In this document: positions 42,939-52,399 of the stretch, piece after piece
Numbering within the stretch: position 1 is the first letter of the stretch
How the letters are laid out: every line of letters begins with the position of its first letter
Source: Symbiodinium natans
Taxonomy: Eukaryota; Sar; Dinophyceae; Suessiales; Symbiodiniaceae
Assembly: GCA_905221605.1 (NCBI GenBank)
Contig: CAJNDS010002533.1
Location: 132,001 to 196,000, forward strand
DNA length: 64,000 bases
Direction: 5' to 3'
Notes under the pieces: model-generated
Told to the model about the DNA's origin: nothing
What the model saw: the letters and a program-made list of their open reading frames with translations, nothing else
Databases searched by the model: none
Program-made: the position numbers and the translations under genes

Positions 42939-43149
42939 CTTCTCGAGGAGGAGCCGTGAAGGTTCGATTGGGCCATGGGGTGTAGGGTTTGGGATTTGGG
43001 GTTTAGGGTCTAGGGTTTGGGGTTTGAGGTTAAGGGTTTAAGGTTTAGGGTTTGGGGTTTAGGGTTTAAGGTTTAGGGTTTAAGGTTTAGGGTTCGGGTT
43101 TAGGGTTCGGGTTTAGGGCTACAGGTTTGGGTTTTAGTACTTGGGGTTC

Positions 43150-43266
43150 GGGGTTTATCCTAAGGCTCCAATGTAGTCCCATTTTTGGGTTGGTTATAGG
43201 GGATCCTAGTATACGACCCCCAAAAACTTAAAAAAAAGGTACTACATAGGAGCCTTTGGGTAGGGT
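43150..43266. repeat. HP-I hairpin element
   Basis: AAGGCTCCAATGTAGTCCCA pairs with GGTACTACATAGGAGCCTTT. Confidence 0.7.
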
Positions 43267-43723
43267 TTTAGGGTTTAGGGTTTAGGGTTTAGGGTTTAAG
43301 GTTTAGGGTTTAGGGTTTAGGGTCTGGGCAGCTTCGGTCGTCCAATAACATTCAAGAAACTTGAGCAACTACCAGAGTTCAACTGTAGTGTTGATACTTC
43401 AATGTTGCGTGCGACGCCCGCACCGAACCGTTTGCAAAAGGCAAAGTGTGCTACCAAAACAACAATAAGCAAGCACCAGGCAAACAACACACATGGCAAT
43501 GTAAACATCAAAGCTGCGTGCGAGAAAATTCAAATATAACTTCATCTTGCAAAATCAAATGATTTCTGAAAGCTCTAACAACCCATTTTGAACAGACATC
43601 TGCTGCTGCGCCTAGAGTCAGTTCACAGCAAGGTGTCGGTTTGGGGGTTTACTGTATGGTTTAGGGATGAGGGTTGAAGGTTGGAGCAGCGGACCCCCGC
43701 TTGCCCCTAAATTCGGGGTGTCA

Positions 43724-43815
43724 GGGTTTAGGGTTTAGGGTTTAGGGTTTAGGGTTTAGGGTTTAGGGTTTAGGGTTTAGGGTTTAGGGTTTAGGGTTTA
43801 GGGTTTAGGGTTTAG
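43724..43815 (+). repeat. TTTAGGG array (about 12 units)
   Basis: Perfect heptamers in the intron between gene 2 exons 5 and 6. Confidence 0.95.
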
Positions 43816-44091
43816 GAAGTTCAAAGACCTCGGAGAGCAAGACACAACTACCCCCTCACCATACCTCAGGGAGCCTACTAGCCTGGCTTGGAACCCTTTC
43901 TTTCCATAACCAAAAGGGACGTGCATAGAGCTACATATACCTATGTACATATGCGTATATATATATATGCATATGTATATACATATGTAAATATCAACCT
44001 ATATAAATGTGCACCTACACATATACCCAAATGCCTATACACACACATTCTGTTACACAGTGGCTCCTTGGCAGTTTAGAGCCGAGAGCGC

Positions 44092-44136
44092 CTCCAAGAA
44101 AGCCTGGCGCGCTGCCAGGGCATAGGACATCGCCTC
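44092..44136 (-). CDS. Gene 2 exon 5
   Basis: A 45 nt, phase 0 to 0 exon between CAG|G and GAG|GC reading EAMSYALAARQAFLE. The gene 1 exon is identical in length with one residue change (M/L) and synonymous changes. A related exon reading SCAHAAHNAFLE occurs at 51,231-51,275. The peptide looks like part of an alpha helix. This is the best-conserved exon pair in the window. Confidence 0.74.
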
Positions 44137-44210
44137 CTGATGGAATCCCACAAAACCCTGTCAGGCCATCGCCCTAACCCTAAACCCTAAGCGCTAAACC
44201 CCTATGTAAG

Positions 44211-44315
44211 CCCTAAACCCCTAAACCCCTAAACCCCTAAACCCCTAAACCCCTAAACCCCTAAACCCCTAAACCCCTAAACCCCTAAACCCCTAAACCC
44301 CTAAACCCCTAAACC
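44211..44315 (-). repeat. Homogeneous octamer array (CCCCTAAA)n
   Basis: About 13 units; the mirrored octamer is at 14,458. It abuts normal CCCTAAA. Confidence 0.93.
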
Positions 44316-44710
44316 CTGAACTTAGACCCTAAACCCCTAAAACCCTATATAAACCTAAACCCTTAAGCCCCAAAATTGGACCCTAAAACCTTAGTCCTGA
44401 AACTTCATGAGCCCATCAGCCCGCCACAATTACCCATGAATGGACCTTGTTGCCGGGGGGCCTTATCTATACACATGCCTACCTCTGGAGTAGACCCAGA
44501 AAAAAACGTATATACGTTTTAGGTATAAGTAGCTATAATGGGAACCCAAAACCAAAAATGTATTAAAGTATAGTACTCCAAAGCCCAGCATGATTCAGAG
44601 GCCATGGTAGGCCTTGTAGGATTAAGTCGGGCAAGCTGTAGAAGATGAAACCGCCGCATATGCTGCAACTATCGAGGATTCTTGCTGAGGCTTGGAGACT
44701 GACTCAGTTC

Positions 44711-44820
44711 CCAGAGAGCCCAATACTCCTTAAGTAAGGAATATACCTTAAATTATAAAGGGATCCTGAATATGATTGAAAGAATATTCCTTAATTAAGG
44801 GGTATTGGGCTCTTTGGGTT
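44711..44820. repeat. HP-C hairpin element
   Basis: CCCAGAGAGCCCAATACTCC pairs with GGGGTATTGGGCTCTTTGGG; AAGGAATATACC arms are intact. Confidence 0.82.
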
Positions 44821-44885
44821 CCGCTGTGACCTACAGCAACAACCGGTAAGGCACCCCTTCCTTGTTGTGCTGGGTTATTATGGGG

Positions 44886-44985
44886 CCGAAAAATGGGAAT
44901 AGGGCTTTGGAAGTTATTATAGTGTAGTTATGTAGGGGCCATACGGAATTACGATGAGTAATGGCTCTGACCCTATATTAGGGAT
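44886..44985. repeat. HP-H element
   Basis: GGAATAGGGCTTTGGAAGTT, ATTATAGTGTAGTTATGTAG, CTCTGACCCTATATTA. Confidence 0.58.
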
Positions 44986-45065
44986 CTCAGGGGTTTGCGG
45001 TTGGGCCTAAAACCCCCAAGTAGCTCTAAATGAGGGCCTCAGTGTACCCTGGGCATTTCAAGCAT

Positions 45066-45232
45066 CTTGATTTTTTTTTTGGGGGGGGGGGGGGTCTAAG
45101 GGGGGTTACCATAGGAGTTGGAATAATTACCTAATAATATTCCCTTGTGGTCCCTTTGTACTCATACTATAATATTATAATAACCCCCAAAGCCTTATTC
45201 CAATTGTTCAGGCCCCTTCAATTAAAGCGCTT
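45066..45232. repeat. HP-H element, opposite orientation
   Basis: GGAGTTGGAATAATTACCTA ... ATTATAATAACCCCCAAAGC ... CAGGCCCCTT. It starts beside the HP-H copy that ends at 44,985. Confidence 0.58.
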
Positions 45233-45245
45233 CTTGCTGCTCATC

Positions 45246-45322
45246 TGCATCGGCGGGCGATGTGTTAGCGGCCGTCTTGGAGGGTCGGCGCATGCCCAAG
45301 AGTTTGGGCAACTCTTCGCGGC
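45246..45322 (-). CDS. Gene 2 exon 4
   Basis: A 77 nt exon that completes the codon left by exon 3 and reads GREELPKLLGMRRPSKTAAN then TSPADA, ending in phase 0 at a GA donor. The gene 1 exon is also 77 nt and shares the core LPxLLGxRRPSKxAA, with many synonymous differences. A TTTAGGG array begins about 23 bp outside its 3' splice site. It may be a basic linear motif region; no domain is recognised. Confidence 0.7.
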
Positions 45323-45344
45323 CTGAGCCACAAGAGTTTAGCCC

Positions 45345-45424
45345 TTTAGGGTTTAGGGTTTAGGGTTTAGGGTTTAGGGTTTAGGGTTTAGGGTTTAGGG
45401 TTTAGGGTTTAGGGTTTAGGGTTT
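45345..45424 (+). repeat. TTTAGGG array (about 11 units)
   Basis: Begins just beyond the acceptor of gene 2 exon 4. Confidence 0.95.
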
Positions 45425-45549
45425 CTTCATAATATTGAGCCCGGAACCTAGCTGCAGTCATGAAAGAAAAGGTTGCCCAGCTACCCAGGGGGGAAAGAAA
45501 ACAACAAGCGTGCCCTTTGATGCTTGATGGAGTTTATGACGTCTAAACC

Positions 45550-45645
45550 CTACCTATAGGCTCCGATGTAGTCCTTGTTTAAGGGCAGTATGCTATCATT
45601 GACCATAATCCTAACTCAAGAGTAGCTGTATTAGAGCCTTCTCGT
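45550..45645. repeat. HP-I element
   Basis: ATAGGCTCCGATGTAGTCCT ... TAGCTGTATTAGAGCCTTCT. Confidence 0.56.
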
Positions 45646-45728
45646 AACCCCCGAGCCCTGAACCCTAAACCTTAACCCATGGGGGGCATCCTAGAAAGCC
45701 AACCAAAAAAACTGAGTCCCACGGGCGC

Positions 45729-45768
45729 CTGTGTGGATGGCAGAAGGTACAGGTGTGCCGACTTCGAC
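45729..45768 (-). CDS. Gene 2 exon 3
   Basis: A 40 nt exon between GAG|G and CAG|GC reading VEVGTPVPSAIHT plus one base (phase 1). The gene 1 counterpart is 46 nt, reads ADVSSPVPSASRARE plus one base, and keeps the same start and end phases; the 6 nt length difference preserves frame. The shared core is PVPSA. It is shorter and less similar than exons 1, 2, 4 and 5, so the call rests mainly on position, phase and splice pattern. Confidence 0.58.
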
Positions 45769-46070
45769 CTCGCACGGAGTTTGGCAGAATTGAAGGAATT
45801 AGGGTGCAGGGTTTAGGAAAATCCTGCACCTGACTTAGGTCCCAGAACAACCCGAGGGACCACAGGGGTCACCCCGTTCTTTCTTCTAAAGGGGTTGATA
45901 CACCCTGAACCCTAAACCCTAAACCGAAACCCTAAACCCTAGAACAAAAGGAAGCACGAATTTACCCCCAAGCTACCTGGCAGGTTTAGGGTTTAGGGTT
46001 TAGGGTTTAGGGTTCAGGGTTCAGGGTTTAGGGTCCGGTAGTACTCTGCGACCACCACACCCCCCCTACT

Positions 46071-46170
46071 GTAGGGGCCTGAATTATTAGAATAGGGTTT
46101 TGGGGTGTTGTTATAGTATAATCATCAAGGGAGCGTAAGCGAATACTACAACTCTGACCACCCTGACAAA
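46071..46170. repeat. HP-H element
   Basis: GGGGCCTGAATTATTAGAAT ... TTGTTATAGTATAATCATCA ... ACAACTCTGACCA. Confidence 0.58.
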
Positions 46171-46512
46171 CTCAAATTTGGGACCCCAAATTGTACTCAA
46201 CGAATAGGCCTGCCTGAACCCTAAAGCCGAAACCCGAAACCCGAAACCCTAAACCGCGAACATCCCGAAGCCGTAAACCCTAAACCCTAAACCCTGAACC
46301 CTGAACCCTGAACCCTGAACCCTGAACCCTGAACCCTAAACCCCAAACCCCAAACCCCAAACCCTAAACCCTAAACCCTAAACCCTGTACCCTAAACCCT
46401 AAACCCTGAACCCTGAACCCTGAACCCTAAACCCTAAACCCTGAAATCCTTTCGGGGGTTTATTGGAGTTGCTGGGGGGGGGGGGGGGGGGTGGGGCACC
46501 TAGAAGCCCGGC

Positions 46513-46567
46513 CTTCGCCGGTTTCAACCCACTAGGGCTGCGCACGCTGGCCGGTGATCCGGGGCTC
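46513..46567 (-). CDS. Gene 2 exon 2
   Basis: A 55 nt exon between CAG|G and AAG|GC. With the split Arg codon it reads RSPGSPASVRSPSGLKPAK and ends in phase 0. The gene 1 exon is also exactly 55 nt; the first eleven codons differ only at synonymous third positions, then the end diverges. This Ser/Pro-rich stretch follows directly from exon 1 in frame. The plus-strand flanks are degenerate CCCTAAA on the left (46.2-46.44 kb) and TTTAGGG on the right. The donor is GC. Confidence 0.72.
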
Positions 46568-46866
46568 CTGCCAATAGGTGGGGTTTAGGGTTTAGGGTTT
46601 AGGTTTCAGGGTTTAGGTTTACGGCTTCGCGATGTTCGCAGTTTAGGGTTCATGGTATTTAGGGGTTGGGGATGTTCGGGGTTTAGGGATGTTTCGAGTG
46701 TAGGGTTTAGGGTATTTCGGGGTTAGGGATGTTTGGGGTTTACAGGGTTTAGGGATGTTTGGGGTTTATAGGGTGTGGGGTTTGGGCTTGAGGTTTGGCG
46801 GTTCGCAAGTGTTTGGGGCTTTAAGCTCTGGATTCCCGTTACTGATCAGGGGGCTGTTCAGGGAAT

Positions 46867-47008
46867 TACTTGGAGCTTCATGTTATTTATAAGTCCAAGC
46901 TATAACTGTACCTATGACCCACTCCTAAGCCCCTCAAGTGCAGAACATGGTTAAACATATTCTAATTACAGCTCTTATTGGGATAATACGTACCATGAAC
47001 CTACAAGT
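46867..47008. repeat. HP-B hairpin element
   Basis: TACTTGGAGCTTCATGTTAT pairs with ACGTACCATGAACCTACAAG. Confidence 0.72.
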
Positions 47009-47175
47009 TCTATGTACCGCCACAGTCCGGGAGGAGGGCTGAGAGAGACTACAGGGCTAAGCATGAGGGTATGTACATATATGTATATATATACACAAAC
47101 TAAAACAAATACATATGCACATACATATACGAAGGCATATACATCATATGCATCATCTACATCATGTGCATCATA

Positions 47176-47283
47176 CCTTGGCTGCACTCAGAAGGGTAGT
47201 TATAAAGTACCTTTTTTTTAACTCCCATATTAAGAAACCCAGTAAACCCAAAAGGGCTAAGGATCTAAAGTTACAGTAAAGCA
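47176..47283. repeat. HP-L dispersed repeat
   Basis: TTGGCTGCACTCAGAAGGGT ... GGATCTAAAGTTACAGTAAA; second copy at 56,211-56,330. Confidence 0.7.
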
Positions 47284-47523
47284 CCACAAAGATACTAGCA
47301 GGGTCTTGGGAGGGGGAGGGTTACCGCGCTGAAGTATGGGGCTTAACAGGGTTCAACGACACTTGAAGGTCACGTCTAGGGGTCAGGAGCCAGAAGATGC
47401 AGCATCGCTCAGCGCAAAGCTTCGCGACATAGGTATCTTATGGCAAAAGGTGCTTCAAATTAGGGTTTAGGGTTTAGGGGTCAGGGTTTAGGGTTTAGGG
47501 TGCGGCTATTGAGGCATGAGCTC

Positions 47524-47585
47524 CTCGGCGACGACACGTACTCGTAGAGCTTCGCTGCTTTGGTGAGAAAACGGGAGCTGGGCAT
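47524..47585 (-). CDS. Gene 2 exon 1 (start codon), unknown protein
   Basis: First coding exon, 62 nt, read from an ATG at 47,585. It encodes MPSSRFLTKAAKLYEYVSSP plus two bases of an Arg codon. The matching exon of gene 1 (35,683-35,744) has the same length and differs in few residues (F/L, Q/K), with several third-position changes, which supports coding on this strand. The 5' splice site is AG|GA, a non-canonical GA donor known in dinoflagellates. The Arg codon is completed by the first G of exon 2. The start was chosen because both copies share this ATG and a conserved leader before it. The family is not recognised. Confidence 0.72.
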
Positions 47586-47655
47586 GGCTATCGAAGCCAC
47601 TGGTGAGCGAAGCTGGCAAAGCTAGGAGCTTGTTTGTTTAGCAAGTGCCTGAGCC
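47586..47655 (-). other. Conserved 5' leader of gene 2
   Basis: About 70 bp before the gene 2 start codon align with the same stretch of gene 1, including a block GGCTCAGGCACTTGCTAAAC here versus GGCTCAAGCACTTGCTGAAC there. Conservation outside the coding exons suggests a 5' UTR or a promoter-proximal element. No TATA box or spliced-leader copy is evident. Confidence 0.45.
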
Positions 47656-48444
47656 GGATGGTGCCTGTTGGCAAGTGACTTGGACGATCTTCACTTCATC
47701 TTGGTTGTCCAGTACCTAGGGGAACTAAGGGTTAACCTTTGGGATTATAAGGGGATTATACTACCCCAAAAAGGTTAAAGGTTACCTACTCCCAATACTA
47801 AGAACACCTCAGCCAGAAGCCCCTAAACCCTACTTCCTAAGTTGGTGTACGGCCACCAAGGGTTCTGGCTCAGCAGCGGCTCTTTTCTGCGGCTGCGTCT
47901 CCGAGCGTACCATGCTGTGCCGTGCATCACGCCAAAGCCAGCAGGAAAAGGTGGCTGGCTGCACCCTTCCGTGGCAGTGGCCCTAAGCAGAACAGGCAGC
48001 TGTCGACTGCACTGTCAGTTTAAAATAATGCATGGCGACACCATCGAAGGTCGGGAGTCATTGCTGCTCAGCAGCAAGACGACTAGGGCTTGGGGGGTCT
48101 CATGCTCTTGCCCACCGACACGGAATTGCATTTTTGTCGACCCTAATCTTGAGACCTTCGCTGGATCCACTGTCCATGCCTTCCGCCAGCTGCTGCAATG
48201 TGCCCCGGCAGCCATAGCCTCACCCCGCGAAAGCTTCAACTGCATCAACCCTAAACCTAAACCCCTGCAGGTCCTACGGTGAGTTGTTGATGCCGCCCCG
48301 CAGGGCACAAATGTTTGAGCAAACTGTGCAGCAGCCTGACAACAAGACCTGTACACGAATGGCAGATGGATCAGCATGTGGCAGCTTCCCCTAAGTTGCA
48401 GAGCTTCAAGTCATGTCTGCACAACCCTGTTTAACCCCTAAATT

Positions 48445-48552
48445 TTGGGATGTTCCCCCTTGTACTAGCAGTCCTTCATAGGGATTAAAGTACCCCCCCC
48501 CCCCTGATGACACTCCCGATTATGGACCGTAAGCATACGGGGGAACATCCCA
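48445..48552. repeat. HP-A hairpin element
   Basis: TTGGGATGTTCCCCCTTGTA pairs with CATACGGGGGAACATCCCAA. Confidence 0.78.
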
Positions 48553-48708
48553 ACCCCAAACCCCAACCCTCCTTCAACTCGAGAATGCAAACTAAGGCGC
48601 CCGTTCTGGTGTCAGACCTTTCTCGATCTCGTGTTACATATTCGCTTTGTTAGGGCCGAGGCGAGAGGCGGGCTTGGAAGAGTTCGGGCATAAGTTAAAC
48701 ACGACCCA

Positions 48709-48853
48709 AGAGTAACCTAGGAATTCAAAGGGTACAAACCCTAAACCCTAAACCCTAAACCCTAAACCCTTTCTGGGGGGTTTGAAGGGGCTTCTCAGGG
48801 AACCCAAACCCTGAATACAAAGGCCAAAAAGGACCAAGCCAGGGTCCTAGCAG
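48709..48853. repeat. HP-D element interrupted by CCCTAAA
   Basis: GACCCAAGAGTAACCTAGGA then AAAGGGTACAAACCCTAAAC; the right end CCAGGGTCCTAGC is retained. Confidence 0.66.
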
Positions 48854-49833
48854 TGGCCGTGGCAGCTATCCATGACTTGTGAGGGAAGTCGAGATGTGCA
48901 GGCCAGAAAAACGATGAAAGCTTAGGGCCCAGGAAGGTTTTAGGGGTTTAGGGGTTTAGGGGTTAGGGTTTAGGGTTTAGGGTATGATATCATGAATTCT
49001 GGGATAAGGGGATGCTAAGTGTAGGGTTCTTGCTGGCCCTTATATGGGTGAGTCTAGTTTCAGGGAAGCTGCGCGAACTGCAAGAGAGCACGCAGCGATT
49101 GCGTCACGAGGCTGCCCTCTTCGGTACCTCCTCAGGCAGCATATTGAGGGCTGGGAGCGAAGAAGACAGAGTGGACAAGCCCGGTCACAATCATATCCTA
49201 CACATGACTCCCTAAACCAACCCTGTACCCTAAAACAGCCCTAAACCCCACACCCTCTATCCTATAACCCTAAACTTCGTCGGGCTAGGGTTTGCAAGGT
49301 CTGCAAGCTTACCACGAATCGGAATGACTACGCAGTTTCTTCCTGACGCCCTGCAGATACCATGTACCTTCCACACGGATTAATTACAACCGAACCCTAT
49401 CTTCTCCAAGATCTTCATCTGAAAACTCCGCGTACAGAGGAGGTGGGAAAACTAGCCAAGACAAAAGCCCCCCCCCCCCCCCAAAAAAAAAAAAAAAAAG
49501 AACTGCCCCGCGGCTGTCCGTGTCCAACTTAGACGACCTCTATGGAATTGTAGTGGATCCTTTGAGTACGTGGTCAGTAAAATGCAAAAAAGAAAACTAG
49601 GCACCCAGAAAACGGAACTATACTTGGAGGTCCAGGAAGAGATATGCTGAACAGACTTTTGGTGGAATTAGTAAGCCTCGGGGTTAACCAGATAGTATGA
49701 ACGGCATTTGGGCTTGCTGCAACACACAAGAAGCCACAAACCCTACAGCCTAAACCCTAAAACCCTAAACCCTAAACCCTAAACCCCACATGCACGCACC
49801 AAAAAGTCTTTGCCTCTACACAACAAAGGCGAC

Positions 49834-49857
49834 CATGTTCCGGCTCAAGCGGCGCTC
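49834..49857 (-). CDS. Possible exon of a third copy, resembles exon 6
   Basis: A 24 nt block, GAG|G to ATG|GT, reading ERRLSRNM. With flanking residues it aligns to gene 2 exon 6 (EERRLSRNMVAF versus QQRRAGRSMGQF). The similarity is weak and the exon very short; order relative to the block at 51,231 (exon 5-like) agrees with genes 1 and 2. Confidence 0.33.
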
Positions 49858-50111
49858 CTCCAAAGGAGAAGTTTTTTGATTGTGTGTATGTAGGATAAGG
49901 GGTCTAGGGTTTAGGGTTTAGGGTTTAGGGTAGTTTGTTTAGCTGTAATGTTGCTATTGCCAAGCTGTTGCGACGGTGACTGCTGTCGTTGTTGCTGTTT
50001 GTTGGCAGTAGTGTGACGAAGTGTTGCAGTTGCTATTATGCCTGGCCTGTGTTGGGCTAGGGTTTCGGGTAGAGGTTGTAAACCCTAAACCCTAAACCCT
50101 AAACCCTGCCC

Positions 50112-50197
50112 CTCGTAGGAGCGGTCCTTAGTTGGGATAATAATCGGGGTACTAGAATCCCTATAGACGGCCTGTTAGTACAAGGCGGAACATCCCG
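50112..50197. repeat. HP-A degraded element
   Basis: GCGGTCCTTAGTTGGGATAA ... TAGTACAAGGCGGAACATCC; left terminus eroded. Confidence 0.5.
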
Positions 50198-50274
50198 AGG
50201 TAGAGGAGTCGGAATAATTACTACTTTTGGGTCTCAGGGTTTTTCGGCTTTCGGCGGGGCTGTGGGAACGCTAC

Positions 50275-50296
50275 CCTTGTCAATCCGAAAGGCCTC
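50275..50296 (-). CDS. Possible exon, EAFRIDK
   Basis: A 22 nt block from GAG|G to AAGG|GT, inside a longer open stretch reading ASEEAFRIDKGSVPTAPPKA. TTTAGGG repeats start about 40 bp to its right. The true exon may be the longer one. Confidence 0.32.
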
Positions 50297-50565
50297 CTCT
50301 GACGCAAGGCAAAGGGAAAGGGTCTAATCTTCCGGGTTTACGGTTTAGGGTTGAGGATTTAGGGTTTAGGGTTTAGGGTGTGATTTAGGGTTTAGGGTTT
50401 AGGGTTTAGGGTTTAGGGTTTAGGGTTTAGGGTTTAGGGTTTAGGGTTTAGGGTGTAGGGCTTAGGGCTTAGGGTTTAGGGTTTAGGGTTTAGGGTTTAC
50501 CTAGAGAGAGTAACGTTTATGCCCTTCTCAACAAGGCGGGTGTATCTCCTTGGGGTAGATTTGAG

Positions 50566-50710
50566 GTGTGATCAATCAAGGAGCTTTCCCTACATCATAC
50601 GAAGCATCCCTTAACCCTAAAACCTAAAACCTAAAACCTAAACCCTAAACCCTAAACCCTAAATAATATAGGGTATATTCCTTAATTAAGGCGTACTGGG
50701 CTCTCTGGGG
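50566..50710. repeat. HP-C element interrupted by CCCTAAA
   Basis: Right arm GGTATATTCCTTAATTAAGG and TACTGGGCTCTCTGGGG is intact; the left half is replaced by CCTAAAA and CCCTAAA units. Confidence 0.56.
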
Positions 50711-51230
50711 TGCTCCAGGCTCTCAAAAGGATTGAAGCCAGGCCCAAAGCCACCTGAATCCCCTGTAGAACACAGGAGACTCGGGTTCTGCTGAGGGCTT
50801 GGGGGTTGGGATTTAGGGCTTGGGGTTTAGGGTTTAGGGTTTAGGGTTAGGGTTTCGGGTTTAGGGTTTAGCCTTTAGGGTGTAGGGTTTAGGGGGTTCG
50901 GATTTAGGGCTTGGGGTCGGGGGTCTGTGGTATGGGTGGAGGTGGGGGATCTAGAGAAGCCGGGGCAGGGTTACACATGTTGGATGTCGGTGTCACAGAA
51001 TTATACCTTACAACAACCAGACGCCCAATCCGTGCCGGACGACTGCAACCCTCACCCGGAACTCGGAACGGCCTCAACCCCTCCCCTGAGACCCTAGGCC
51101 TAAACCCTAAACGACATGAGTCGGAGCTTCCTGAACCCTAAACCCTAAACTGGGGTGTAGAGTTTAGGAGAGTTTGGGGTTGAGGGTTCAGGGCTTTTCA
51201 ACTGAGTCTGAAGGGAAGAAACAAGGCATC

Positions 51231-51275
51231 CTGCTGCTCCAGGAATGCGTTGTGGGCTGCATGTGCACAGGACAC
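51231..51275 (-). CDS. Possible exon of a third copy, resembles exon 5
   Basis: A 45 nt, phase 0 to 0 block between CAG|G and CAG|GA reading VSCAHAAHNAFLEQQ. It aligns with exon 5 of genes 1 and 2 (SYAMAARQAFLE) when shifted by two residues. TTTAAGG/TTTAGGG repeats lie to its right. It suggests an older, diverged member of the tandem family. Confidence 0.45.
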
Positions 51276-51378
51276 CTGCGCACATGGCTTACAGTAGGGT
51301 TTAAGGTTTAGGGTTTAGGGTTTAGGGCTTAGGGTCTGGGGTTTGGAGTTTAGGTCCCCGGCACAACTAAGAAGTGAT

Positions 51379-51421
51379 TTTGGGAACGTTCCTTAGTTAA
51401 GGGGCATTGGGCTCTTTGGGT
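51379..51421. repeat. HP-C right half
   Basis: TTAGTTAAGGGGCATTGGGC then TCTTTGGGTA only. Confidence 0.55.
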
Positions 51422-51471
51422 ACGACTCACATCTCACCCTCAGAATTCTCCCCTCCGAGACCCCAAAGCCA

Positions 51472-51553
51472 ACCCTAAACCCTAAACCCTAAACCCTAAA
51501 CCCTAAACCCTAAACCCTAAACCCTAAACCCTAAACCCTAAACCCTAAACCCC
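51472..51553 (-). repeat. CCCTAAA array (about 11 units)
   Basis: Perfect heptamers; further CCCTAAA arrays follow at 51,640-51,690 and 51,818-51,900. Confidence 0.95.
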
Positions 51554-51997
51554 GAAGCCGAGCTCGACTCTCCGTCAGGAGCCAAGCGCTTTCGGACATT
51601 CAGGGCTTAAGGTTTTGACCCTGAACCCCTAAAACCGAAACCCTAAACCCTAAACCCTAAACCCTAAACCCTAAACCCTAAACCCTAAACCCCGAACCCC
51701 CAAAAACCCTAAACTCCTGAAGAAAGGGTCCCTGCACATGGCCACTTTGCTGGGGACCGGTTATATACCCCTTGTAGACCCCCCAAAAAAAAATCAGGGA
51801 CCAAGGGCCCATACTGCCCTAAACCCTAAACCCTAAACCCTAAACCCTAAACCCTAAACCCTAAACCCTACGCCCTAAGCCCTAAACCCTAAACCCCCCA
51901 ACCCCTGAACCCCCTGGGGCATTTCGGCTCCATTGGCATGAGAACCCCGGTCCTCGCTGACCGGCCTGGGAGGCTGCGGCCTCAAAAAGAACATTTC

Positions 51998-52106
51998 CCA
52001 AAGGATCCATGTACCTGCATAGTATATACTTGGGCCCTAAAGCTACTATATAGGAATCCCTTTAAGGCCCAAGTATATACTATATAGGTACATGGATCCT
52101 TTGGGT
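51998..52106. repeat. HP-E hairpin element, intact
   Basis: CAAAGGATCCATGTACCTGC pairs with GTACATGGATCCTTTGGG; AGTATATACTTGGGCCCTAA pairs with AAGGCCCAAGTATATACT. Confidence 0.85.
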
Positions 52107-52291
52107 TTGTTGGGGCTTTCAGGTTTTCGGGGTGTAGGGTTCAGGGCTTAGGGTCTGGGATCTGGAGTTTGGGGCTTAGGGTTTCGAGTTTTTTAGGTTT
52201 TACGTTTAGAGCGTCAAGGTATTATTTATGAATTAGGTCTTCGGGTTTAGGGAGGGTAATGTTGAGGGCTCAGGGCAATAGACGTTGGTAG

Positions 52292-52364
52292 CCAGAGAGC
52301 CGGATATGCCTGAATTGAGGCACAGACCTTGACCCTCAATATGATTCAAGGCGTATTCTTTGAT

Positions 52365-52371
<7 letters not shown>
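52292..52371. repeat. HP-C left part running into poly-G
   Basis: CCAGAGAGCCGGATATGCCT ... ATTCAAGGCGTATTCTTTGA, then a 30+ base G run instead of the right arm. Confidence 0.52.

Positions 52372-52399
<28 letters not shown>

Noticed and set aside
34550-46575. Plus-strand reading GLRTLAGDPGLL in both copies of exon 2
   Set aside because: Open in both copies because third positions coincide on both strands, but only the minus reading joins exon 1 in frame.
48015-48377. Minus ORF of 120 codons with KMQFRVG, similar to KMQIRVG at 17.7 kb
   Set aside because: The match is seven residues, flanks do not align, and no AG|G border was found; kept only as a note.
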